A DNA stretch of 64,000 nucleotides, from the NCBI GenBank assembly GCA_023362775.1, contig JALMGJ010000004.1:39375298-39439297 (forward strand), given 5' to 3'. Positions within the stretch are counted from its first letter, which is position 1. Each line of letters starts with the position of its first letter. The stretch is from Charina bottae (taxonomy: Eukaryota > Chordata > Lepidosauria > Squamata > Charinaidae). This document shows positions 30,113 to 40,616 of this stretch, one piece after another. The notes below the pieces were generated by a model, which saw nothing but the letters and a program-made list of their open reading frames with translations, was not told the origin of the DNA and ran no database searches. The translations under genes and the position numbers were made by a program.

Positions 30113-33100
30113 GAGATATTTCCAGTTTATTATTTCTACTTCCTTTCCAATGAAGAAAGCATGCAATGAATTTTTTTAAAATTACTACTTATTTCCTTTA
30201 CAGGCAATATTAATACTTCTTTATTAAATTAGATTTCATTGTCTGGTAGTCCACCCTGTCCATTTCTTTAAAAAAAAGAAATTAAAAAAAAGTTTTTGAG
30301 AAAACAAACTAGACCTTCACTTCGAGTATGCCTTAAAAAGCTGTAGCTTTATGCATTTACTTGCAGTCCCACACAATAGCAACGGTAAGATAATTCAGCC
30401 TTTACAACCTGCAGAGAAAGCTGAATCTGTCTCCTTTTCAGCATTAAGCAATACATGAAACCCACCTGGGAATCCTGGGAAAGCTCGCTCGACACTCATG
30501 CTATGCTTTGTTTTGTTGCTCTCCTCCATTGCCAGGCCTACATGAACTCTGAAAGACACCCAATCCTCCTGGTTTCCCCAACTGTAATGAAATATACAGG
30601 AGCAAATGCCCCACTATTGTAACTGAGTTACAAGTGCTTCCTTAATTCATTATTGTGAGTCATCAGATGGCGTTCCATATTCCACCCTACTTCTCATGAG
30701 AAAAAAAAAAAACCACAGGGACTAGTCAGCTAACTGTTCAAAACTTTGTGTCAGTGGTACAGGCTAACTAGGTAATGGATTTGGACTGATTTGATTTTAA
30801 CAGATTATGGAGGACTTTTTAAAAAAAAAACCTGTGAGAGGTTGCCTAAGTTGGCCTCTCCATGCATACTTTCTTCTCCTTGCCTTCCATGAGAGTGCAC
30901 ATACATTTTTTCTCTACTGTTTCTTATCCACTGAAGTCTAGTAAAACAGAGTGTGTGAGGAAGCACAACATTCTGAAAAAAATATTAAGATTGCATTATT
31001 ACCTATTAGTTTTACCGCCTGGAATAAAACCAATCAATCCATCTGTTTATTTTCAATACTTAACCATATTTAGTCTCTCTCAGTATGTGGAGCCCATATA
31101 ACTGCCCCCTGTTATCTCTCTTAAAAGGTCTGAACTTACATGGAGTCCCTGCTTAACATTCCATCCATAATTAATTTGGTATATATATATATTATTGAAA
31201 TCTATGAGGACAGCCCACAAACATTGATACACCTATTTAAAAACCTTCCAGGGCTGAGGTTTTAACTTATGTTAACTTCACATGTGCCTTTACCCTACAC
31301 TTCAACTACAGGGTCCATGTTTATGCTGCATATATTCACATCCATAAATACAAAGGCATCAAAGAGTCCCCATATCAATATCAGTTAAGCAATGACAGAA
31401 CACATTTCCTCAATCTTTCTCACTTCCTGCTGAAAGTTGGAACAGGCTGGGGTGAATTTTTTTTTTTTTTTTGCTTCTACAGTATGTATTTTGAGTATAA
31501 ATGAAATTTGCTGGAAATTCAAACTTCCATGCACAGGTCTATGTGAGTCATTAACTTTTCAAAAGGCACCAGTTCCCTTCTGTCACTAATGACATGTGTT
31601 ACAGTTTAATGTAACACTACTTTTAATTATCAGAGCCCTTTCTTTTTAAATATCAAATTTCTCTTCTCTAAATTGTCCTGAGTTCTCTTTACAGTCTCAT
31701 CTGTCACTGTAAATGTCATCATTTTATTCCTCCTTTGGATGCAATGACAGCCCCTCTCTTATCCCTAACTTTATCTCTTTTTCCATCCTTTATTGTACTA
31801 CAAAGCTCCCTTTTTTGCCGTTTACAGCTGTATCCGCTTTCCACACGTGGCAGATGATTGCCTCCGCAAAGGTATTTTCTGTTTCAATCTTGCATTTTCC
31901 CAAGGGAGGACAAAAAAGGAACAAAGCTTTCTGGAGTTGGTTTCACTGAGAAAATTGTTTAGAATTGCCTCATTCCTCAACAGATTAACGAATGCACACA
32001 ATCCCGGCTTAAGTGCTATTGTACTACACAATTTATCCATTATACTTTGTCCTTTCCATTTAGACAACCCCCCCACACCAATTAAAGTAATACAGCCTTC
32101 CCATACCTGCTCCCAATTAAATCCAAGCTGTATTACCTGCTGTCACACATTCCTACCACTTACCAGCATTCATTAGGGCCTTTTCATTAGAAAAAGAGCT
32201 GGTGGCAGGAATTCAAGCTACTAGCTTTATTTGGAGCCCACCTAAATGATCAGCTTTCAGTGCAAGGTCCCGGTAAATAAGAAAAGGATTAAACAAATGA
32301 AGAGAAAATCCATACAGTAGCAAAATAGCATTGTTTCAGCTTTGATCATGTCTTCGTAACCCAGTGTATTTCCTTCTCCTTCTCCTTCCCCATCACCCCC
32401 ACCCACCAAAAAAAGGGGGATATGGGGAAGCACTGTGCATGTGCAAAAGACAGCTGGCCATGATTGAAAGATTAGAGCTAATAAGAGCAATGTCATGTGC
32501 TCCTAATTTTATTTCTTTATATCCCTAGGCTCTCAAGTCTCTTTGCAGAGACAGGAAACAAGAACTGCTATACAAAATGATTTCCCTCTACAGATGTGCT
32601 TTGACATTAGCCACGAAGGCTGCTCTGCTGCAGGCTGTCTCTGCATTGCTTTCAGAACCATTTTATCCTCCAAGCTTAAATAAGCTCTCACAAAAGAGGG
32701 AAAAAGAGAGTTGCTACTCAAGATAGAAAGTTAAAACAATCCTGAAAGCCACAGATTGGTTTCCTTGTGCAAAGCCTTACCCTCCTATGAAGCATTGCAG
32801 GGTGAGACAAGATTTATTATACAGTATTTAATGTAACAGTGGACTTCAAAACTGTGGAACAGAAAAGGTGGCAACTGGAGACAGAGTTGAGACACACTTC
32901 AGTAAGTAACTGTGATTTGGATACAGATATAACCCAGCTATGCCTTGGAGTTAGATCCTGCATCTCTCATTCGTTGATTTTCTCCCAGTCATCACACACT
33001 TGGGTACTAGGATAGCAACTGGGTGGGGAGGAGGGGGTAGTGTTTGTAATTTTTATTTGACTTAAGATGGTTTAGCAATCAGACTAGTGATCTTGGATTC

Positions 33101-33635
33101 AGTTCATTTGAATCCCTTCCTAGTTAGAAATTTACTAGGTTCTAGTCATCCCCAGTTTATTATATGTTGTATGTTACTAGTATAGAATTGCTGACTATGG
33201 CTAGAAGCTATAGCCCCTTCTTCCCCCATCTGGATCCCTATATCAGAAGGGCAGTATAAGGAGATGGAGATTCCACTGCCTGCCTCTTAGCTCAGCAGAC
33301 TGACAGAATCAGGTGAACACCCAGAGAAGAGGGAATCTGCCAAAATCCTATTGCTAAACAGCCATTCTATAACTCTTCTCTTTCTTGCTACTCTTTGGAT
33401 TCCTTCTAATCAACAGAGTGGCATGGGGAGAGCTATGGGACATCTGAACCTACTTTGCTCTTTATCTAATCAGTGGGCCTATAAGTTTGGATGATGTATA
33501 TGAGAATGAAATATACATACGTAAAGAAAATACGTATGTGTTAATGGAGGGTGTGTGTGAATGAGATGAATCTGTGTGAAAAACAAGGGGTGGGTGGAAG
33601 CAGGCTGCATGCAGAGGAAAGAACAAGAGACAAAA
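30113..33635. other. Gene-free unique sequence
   Basis: I find no gene or complete mobile element in this 3.5-kb stretch. A 127-codon frame at 31793-32176 has no recognisable domain and lies in a C- and T-rich context, so I regard it as chance. Homopolymer runs lie near 30700, 30820 and 31460. Confidence 0.45.
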
Positions 33636-33720
33636 TGGTAGGTGTGATCTAAGCCCCACCCCTTTATTTGTGCATTAATGTTGCATTGACCTACAAAGGG
33701 GCAGGGCTATGATCACATCC
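33636..33720. repeat. Imperfect inverted repeat (MITE-like hairpin)
   Basis: The left arm, GGTGTGATCTAAGCCCCACC with CCTTTATTTGT, pairs with the right arm ACAAAGGGGCAGGGCTATGA with TCACATCC across about 25 bp. Several mismatches are present. No target duplication was recognised, so it may be an eroded MITE or a chance hairpin. Confidence 0.4.
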
Positions 33721-34019
33721 ATCTTCTTGGCTATTTATCTGTCTCCCTCCCCCCCACCCATGGATGGAAGGGGGTGAAGGAAAGGGAAGAAAGGTTTGGC
33801 AAAGAGAGGAGAAGAAACAGTGTGGTGCAGGGAGAGAGAGGAGGGGCATTGTGCCAAATTTGGCTTTGACACAGGGAACATTGGGATGTCATTTTTCTTC
33901 AGGTCACAATTGAGCTTTATGGATACTTTAGGAATGTTATTGTCTTTTTCATTATTTTAATTAGATAGGCTGTAATTCTGAAATACAATTAATTATTAAT
34001 TATTTTCTGCACTATTGCC

Positions 34020-34162
34020 AAAGCAGTTGCTCGATTTTGGCTAATCTCACAAAAGTTAAGCAGTGCCGTATCTGGTGAGTTCTTGGATGGGAACACCATC
34101 AAGAAATGCCAGAGTTGTAGATTAGATGGGTGGGAAGTTTTCAAGATAAATAAAATACTTTA
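34020..34162 (+). mobile_element. 5S-rRNA-derived SINE or 5S pseudogene
   Basis: The words CTAATCTCACAAAAGTTAAG and CAGTGCCG, then GTTCTTGGATGGGAACACC and AATGCCAGAGTTGTAG, align in order with the second half of vertebrate 5S rRNA (internal control region and 3' stem). It continues into GATAAATAAAATAC, an AAAT-type tail suggesting a SINE mobilised by a LINE rather than a plain 5S copy. The internal promoter is mutated, so it is not a working 5S gene. Confidence 0.65.
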
Positions 34163-35946
34163 AGACAGGAAAGGAATCAATAAAACTCTTGCATATTTTT
34201 TAAAATAAAAAAGCATAATTGTTCCACATTTAGAATCACTTTCACAGCAACTGTTAACTGCACCTCTCGGCCCTTATGAAGAACCAATGTGATAGGTGTG
34301 TACATATCCATAGCATTGCCCCTCCCTTTTTGGTGGGTAGGATGTATATTAGTGTTTTCCTCTCAATTAACTCCTAGGCAATTTTCCCAGCTAAATACAT
34401 AACATTTTTGGCAAAGTGCCAAACAAAACCTTAAGAACCAGTGCTAAGTTCTGCACTGATATAGACAGCTTAGATGTTCATGTGGTGAGCTGGATGCATG
34501 CCAGTAACTCCTACCGTAAACCCAACAGTAGGAATGCTATACCTACACTTATGTCTTTTATTAAGATGTTTTACCTTCCATTTCCAGGGCCACTTGTATG
34601 TTGCAGAAATCTGAAGGTTTTGTAACCCCAGGTGAAAGAAAGATTTATCCTGAACCCATCAGCAATTTATTTTATGTAACTTTACCCTTCCGGTGGCATT
34701 AAATCAAATAGGCTAACAGAGGAATCCTATATTCCCTTTATACTGACTGCACGAGATACCCTGCCCTTAGCAGCAGAAGCACTTCCCTCTTCTGGTCACA
34801 CTCATCCAGGGAAACCAAACATTCTGTCCTGCCACAAACCTAGCAGATTCTCCTAGTATCTCTGAAAGTTCTGCCAATGGTCACCAATCATAGTGTCCGC
34901 ACAGAGAAGGAACAATGAAGTCACGATGACAATAACAGGCTGCCTGCACTAGAATATAACAGGCACAACATCCCTGCCACAGCACAATGTCCTTATTGCT
35001 CAAATGCAGCAATATGGGCATTAATGGCCCTGTTGCTGCCAATTCCTAGGTGACACTCCAGGAAAGGGGCTATTTTTTTTTTTTTGCTTTCCACTATTGA
35101 GTGGTCCAAAACAATTTGCTGTTGTGATCTGGAAAGTCACAATGTAGACTACATTGACTGCATCCCCTGTTCTGTGTTCAGAAGCTACAGACAGTTGACT
35201 CTTTCTTCAGACTAATGTCCATGATACAACAAACTGCCAAGGCATGGGTTGGGATGCAAGGGCATCATAGAACCATGCTGACAACATATTTTAGTGGCTC
35301 CTGCACATGGCATAGGATCATCAAGTTAAATAGAAGGGAGAAAATACTTGCTCCTGCAGTAGGAATCATCCCACCCTAAGTAGCATCTCAACAGATCTAA
35401 TTGCTTGAGGGACAGGCTAATCATCCCTTTCCTCCTTTTCTTCTGTTTGTCTCCAGACAACTCCCTACTTCATATTTGCAGGCAGTAGCACCATTCTTTG
35501 TGTGCCCTGAGAGAACAGCCCAGTCCTCCAACCCAACCATGACTGAATGTCATTTTGGCTTTTCTGCTACCTTTCATGGTAGTTGTCAACCCCAGCAAAG
35601 CTGGAAAACAAGAACCATTGGGATCTCTGGAAAGATCTTTATTGCTACTAGGATAATGTAACCAAATCTTGAAAGCCTACAAAAGTAATTTTATCACATA
35701 ACTTATACCTAGAGTAATTAAGGTGGAGTTATTCTGAGTCTCTTTCTCACTCTTCCCCCCTTCCCTTGGACTGAAAAATCTTTCCTTCTCTAATTGTTTT
35801 CCCTGCATCCTCTGTGTTCCCAAGATCTGTTGGGCGTTTCATCACAGCAATAGGGTACTTTCTCCCAGCTAAATCTAAGATGTACTGTATCTTCCATTCT
35901 GTAGTCATAGTGTGGTTTCCAGCAGGCTATCTAAGTTCTACAAGTA
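34163..35946. other. Gene-free unique sequence
   Basis: No gene or mobile element was recognised. Short open frames (69-86 codons) have no domains. Confidence 0.45.
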
Positions 35947-36170
35947 GTATAAATTTATTCATACCCTGCCTTTTCTCCAGAAGTTCAAGGCAACCTGTAG
36001 AGCACTTGTTGCTCCACTTTTATCTCCCCAACAATTACATGAGGTTTTCCAGGTTAAGAGAGACTGGTCAAAATCACCCACTGAGCTTCTACAGATGTGG
36101 GTAAACTGAAATCAGTCAGTGTCTCTTGGTCCTAATCCATTACATTAACCATTAATCCATACTGGCTCTT
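35947..36170 (-). mobile_element. Old tRNA-derived SINE
   Basis: On the minus strand, AAGAGCCAGTATGGATTAAT is an eroded version of the GAGCCAGTTTGGTGTAGTGG head. It is followed by GGGTGATTTTGACCAGTCTC and a 3' part ending in GGCAGGGTATGAATAAATTT. The layout matches 46923-47174 but with far more substitutions, so it is an older insertion. Confidence 0.65.
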
Positions 36171-36550
36171 ACAGAAGAACTCATAACAGGCAAATCTTTG
36201 CATTTTGCTATCGGTATCTTCTTTAATTTAGAAGGTTATACAACATGTATGTCATATAGACCTTACTAGAGAGTGGTATATATGTATCCTATCAATTTGA
36301 GGATAACTTATCCAAGACCAGACAGCCCTTATATTGCATTTCAAATTGCTCTCTTCTTTACATGAAACTTGTTTTAAATGTTCTATTCCTATTCTTTTAG
36401 CTTTGTTGTTTTTATTGTTGATGATTTGATTTACAACTGTTTTATTGTTCATTTGTTGCCACTCTGCATTCCTCCAGAAGGAAGAGAGGGATAGAAATAA
36501 ATAAACAGTGCTTGCTCTTTATTCTATATTATTGAAGAACAGTAGATAAT

Positions 36551-36652
36551 ATTAGAACATTAGGAGGAGTCTGCTGGATCATTCCAAAGATACATTTTGT
36601 CCAATATTCTGTTTTCTACAGTGTCCAACAATATCTTTTTGGTAAGTCTGTA
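36551..36652 (+). repeat. Interspersed repeat fragment, unclassified
   Basis: The sequence GTCTGCTGGATCATTCCAAA, TTGTCCAATATTCTGTTTTC and ACAGTGTCCAAC resembles a common amniote repeat. That repeat has the words CTGCTGGATCAGACCAAAGG, and then CCAGCATCCTG and ACAGTGGCCAAC. The source element is probably a LINE 3' part, but I cannot name it with confidence. Confidence 0.45.
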
Positions 36653-37169
36653 AATAGGTTTCTCTTGTATTGGTGATGATTAGTCGTCAAGATTTGTCAA
36701 CAATTTTCTGGATCTTTTAAATACTTTATGGATCTTTTAAACACTCCATAAGCACTGAAGCTTGGCAAGTATGCTTGTTCTTGATATAGTGATCCTTAAC
36801 GCCACTTAAATTGTTATTAATAGGCTTTTGGAGATTGGCAGCTTTTTTTTAAGGAACTACTGTAATGGAAAATGAAACAAAATTGTGGATAATGCTAAAG
36901 TTCACTCTAAATATACAGCAACAGATCCTTCAAAGTATGCTAAGTTAAGATTTTCCTTGATTTACAGAAGATTGATCATGATCACAATCATACTATTACA
37001 AAAGTGAAGCATGAAAAACTTCCATGCTGCAGGCCAAACCGGGAATTCTCTGTCTGCTTTGCAGAATTTTCCAAAGCAATTCCTCTCCTGCTTTGAAGAG
37101 GAAAAAGTTAATCCCTAATCAGATTTGAAGTAAGAGTTTTTCTCAACCTCCCTAGAAAGTTCTCACTCA
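36653..37169. other. Gene-free sequence
   Basis: No gene or mobile element was recognised here. Confidence 0.4.
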
Positions 37170-37440
37170 AGGCACAAATGACCAGGTGCAAATTATCCTA
37201 CTTTGGACACATTATACAAGGACCTAGCTCTCTGGAGAAGGCTTTAATGCTGGGAAAAGTGGAAGGAAAGAGAAGAAGAGAATGACCAGCAGCAAGGTGG
37301 ATGGACTCAGTTACAGTGGCGACAGTGCAGTGTTGGAAGACCTGAAGGACCAGGTTACGGATAGATCATCATGGAGAAAATCTATGTGGTCACTATAATT
37401 CAACAATGACTTGGTGGTGCATAATCAATCACTAAGCTTG
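37170..37440 (+). mobile_element. RTE/BovB-related 3' fragment
   Basis: The first half follows the BovB C-terminal coding part: TACTTTGGACACATTATACA parallels TACTTTGGCCACATAATGAG of the copy at 1321. CTGGAGAAGGCTTTAATGCT and GGAAAAGTGGAAGG follow it. The second half (CTGAAGGACCAGGTTACGGA, ATCATCATGGAGAAAATCTA, GCATAATCAATC) differs from that copy and matches 48370-48490. A second RTE/BovB subfamily is therefore present. Stops and frameshifts make it non-coding. Confidence 0.75.
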
Positions 37441-38296
37441 AAATAAGCCTCTATTATTCTAAAGGAAAATTGCTACACTGAGGAAGAGAGGCAGAATTCA
37501 CTGATGATTCAATGATGAGATGGAAAGATAACTTTCTTATATATGAAATGGTCTAAAAAAAATCTCTACAAAGCAATCAGGATTTAAAGTAAGCACTGTT
37601 GCTGTCAGCAGAGGAGTTTCTTTTCAAGTTTAATTCCTGTGAGATGGCAGACTTCTTCAGTGTTTGTGTATGTCTAATGTATTTCTCTCTCTATGTATAT
37701 TGTAAGCGATGATGATGATAATGATACCAGTCTGAATCAATCCCTTGTAGAATGAAGGCCTTTTCACTGAAAGTTATGGACCATAACTACCATGCTGGTC
37801 CAGTGTGGGTTGGAAGATAGATGTTTTTTGACTTCCAAGCCTAGGTCTGAGAAAGAGTGACTGGCCAGTTTCCATGTCGAAGAGAAGACTAAAACCTTAG
37901 TTTCTCTGCTCATAATCCAGTACATTAATCACCAGCTGGAGGTGAACACAAATTGTATTGTATGCTGATAATATATATCATTGATAATTATGAATGTTCT
38001 ATACTAAAATTTGTTGATTTATTACAATAGTTTCGTAAATTGGAAAATTACAAGGTTACTCAATTAATGGGATTTCTTCTAGCCTCTAGTGTTTCTTTGG
38101 AAATATGTAATAACTGGCACACTTGTTGCTTGAATTTTTTTTTAATATTTGGAAATAGATATTCCAAGGAAGCTTTCTTCCTTTGTGGCTGTGTGTGTGT
38201 ATCTTATCAGATTAATATTGATATAACAGATGGTTAAAAATTCCAGTGAATGTACACATGAGTGAGACTAAACCCTAGATTAACTTTATATAATTG
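37441..38296. other. Gene-free sequence
   Basis: No gene was recognised, and the 65-codon frame at 38040-38237 has no domain. Confidence 0.4.
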
Positions 38297-39338
38297 ATGA
38301 TACTCAATTCTACATCTCCATCCCTGGTGAAGTAAGTGATGCAGTGACCACCCTGTCCCAGTGCCTGGGGGCTGTGAGGGCCTGGATGGGGAACAACAGG
38401 CTTCAATTGAACCCTAGCAAGACCAAGTGGCTGTGGATTGATGGCCTAGCGTCTTCTGGGAAATTATCATCTTTGGTTCTTGATGGGGTAGCACTGCCCC
38501 ATTCGGAACCGGTGCGGAACTTGGGGGTCCTTCTAGACTCACGACTCCTGCTTGAAGAGCAGGTGGCAGTCGTGGCTAGGACTTCGGTTGGTGTGCCAGT
38601 TACGCCCATTCCTGGATCGCGACGCCCTCCGAACAGTCACTCATGCTCTCGTCATCTCCCATGTAGATTATTGCAATGCGCTCTACTTGGGGCTACCCTT
38701 GAAGACTATCCGGAAGCTTCAGCTGGTGCAGAATGTGGCCGCGCGAGCAATTTTGGGTGCACCAAAATCTGCACATATAACACCTTTGCTCCGCGAGCTG
38801 CATTGGGTGCCGGTTTGCTTCTGGGTACAATTCAAGGTGTTGGTTATTACCTTTAAAGCCCTACATGGCATGGGGCCAGAATACCTGAAAGCCCGTCTTA
38901 TCCCCATTTTATTGACCCGCCCCACCCGGTCATTCAGAGAGGGCCTGCTACAAACCCCATCAATCAAAGAATGTCATCTGATGGGGTCTAGGAAACGGGC
39001 CTTCTCTGTGGTGGCACCCACACTGTGGAACATCTTGCCCCCAGAGTTGAGACAGATCTCCTCCCTCCTGACCTTTAGGAAAGAGCTGAAGACCTGGTTT
39101 TGCCGCCTGGCATGGGAAGGAGGAAAGGATAGTTCCTCATGGGGGTGGCTAACACCTTAATTTTATAATGTCCTTCGTTTTAATTCCATCGTCCATCTGG
39201 ATTTATAATTATTTATTTTTACATATTGTATATTGATGTTTTATATTTTATTTTAACTATTTTATTGTAAACTGCCCAGAGTTCCCCATTTGGGGAGATG
39301 GGCGGTTATATAAATTGCATAAATAAATAAATAAATAA
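38297..39338 (+). mobile_element. L2-clade LINE, 5'-truncated 3' part
   Basis: The copy begins abruptly at DDTQFYISIPGE, just downstream of where the YADD catalytic pair begins. It continues LSQCLGAVRAWMGNNRLQLN, then LGVLLDSRLLLEEQ. After a frameshift near 38575 the frame runs open (LRPFLDRDALRTVTHALVIS, DYCNALYLGLPL, LHWVPV, AFSVVAPTLWNILPPEL) to a stop at 39158-39160. The 3' UTR ends AACTGCCCAGAGTTCCCC, GGAGATGGGCGGTTATATAA and an (AAAT)n tail. Protein-level resemblance to the copy at 17770 is strong, but this one has fewer lesions in the C-terminal part. Confidence 0.92.
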
Positions 39339-40211
39339 TTTAGGGTTACCATTTGATGATGGGTAAATATCAGTTTACAAATAAAATTGCACAAGAATTT
39401 TGAAATGAAAAAGTTAGAATAGTCCTGTTAAGAAATTAATGGCTAGGGTCTTAAAGAATATCAAGTATATATCTTATGAATTTAAGATGAAGCTCATTCA
39501 ACAAAAGATTTTTTAATGTTTATTAGAAACATTGTTTTAAATGTTTTAAAATATCAGCTTCATTATGTTGTAAATGTAATCAGTGTATTGATTCAGACTG
39601 GTATCATGTAGAAGGAACACTTTCATATATGATATGGCTGGATATGATATATCATATTGATATGATATATTATTCCATTTTTGATTTAATATCTGTACAT
39701 TTGTTAATATGGTTTTAGAAAGAATAATACAGTTGAAATATATGAATGTGATTATGATATATGGAATGTATCAATACAGGAAGAAATAATGGATTTTCCA
39801 AACATAGAGCATAGCAGAAAAGTGTGGGGTTGTTTGTTTTTTGTTTTTTGTTTTTTTTGCAATGGAAAGACAGAACTGCTCTGAATTTATACTTTTGGAT
39901 TGATGATATGTGTTTTCTCTTTCCTATGACCTAGCTCTTTATCAGTGTAATGGAAAGACTTATCAATATTATTCTGTGTGGTTGAGCTTTAATGCTTTGA
40001 TTAAAAACTGATTGTTTTAAAAACATACTTATTCTCATTTGCTTTTGCTTCTTTTTTCTTTCAGGTTTTTTTTTTTTTTTGCACTCCTTCTTTCCAAGTG
40101 AAAAGAAAAGAAATGTGACCACTTCAGAGTATTGGCCAAAGGATAAAATCAAAAGGGAAAAACCCACTGCTAATGGACATGCAGTCATGGATATGTTAAA
40201 AACATAGCATG
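39339..40211. other. Gene-free, AT-rich sequence
   Basis: No gene was recognised. An alternating block around 39640-39675 (GATATATCATATTGATATGA) is self-complementary, and T runs lie near 39840 and 40065. Confidence 0.45.
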
Positions 40212-40616
40212 TGCCAGGGAGATAACTGGTGAAGAAGGAGGGGGCTCCCTCCAGGGGGATAAACGCATGTGCAGTACTGAATTGCTTTGCTTTCCTCCCA
40301 AGAGGCTAAAGAAGGCCCCGCCCTAGTTTCTTGGGCCTTTTCTCTGAGCATCGCTAATTCATTTTAGTTTAGCTGGATTCTGTCTAGCAGAGTAGAACAA
40401 TAAAATACTAGAGCCTTTACACCAAGTCTCAGCGTGTTCCTTCACTTGAATCCAGCTAAACTAAAATGAATTAGTAATGCTCAGAGAAAAGGCCCAAGAA
40501 ACTAGGGCGGGGCCTTCTTTAGCCTCTTGGGAGGAAAGCAAAGTGATTCAGTACTGTGCATGTGTTTATCCCCCTGGAGGGAGCCCCCTCCTTCTTCACC
40601 AGTTATCTCCCTGACA
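40212..40616 (+). mobile_element. LTR with an inverted copy of its own U3 (foldback)
   Basis: The first 235 bp read as a sense LTR: TGCCAGGGAGATAACTGG, a U3 part, AATAAAATACTAGAGCC, then CTCAGCGTGTTCCTTCACTT. The segment 40448-40616 is the reverse complement of 40212-40380 with few differences (169-bp arms, 67-bp loop). The total therefore starts TGCC and ends ...CCCTGACA. Flanks GCATG and GCACC agree at only 3 of 5 bases, so no firm target duplication. The U5 end is missing where the inverted copy begins. The LTR is related to the solo LTR at 26662-26905. There is no coding capacity. Confidence 0.8.

Noticed and set aside
31793..32176. 127-codon frame as a host gene
   Set aside because: No domain or coding context, and it overlaps equally long frames in other frames.
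34020..34162. Functional 5S rRNA gene
   Set aside because: The internal promoter is mutated, only the second half is recognisable, and an AAAT tail follows.
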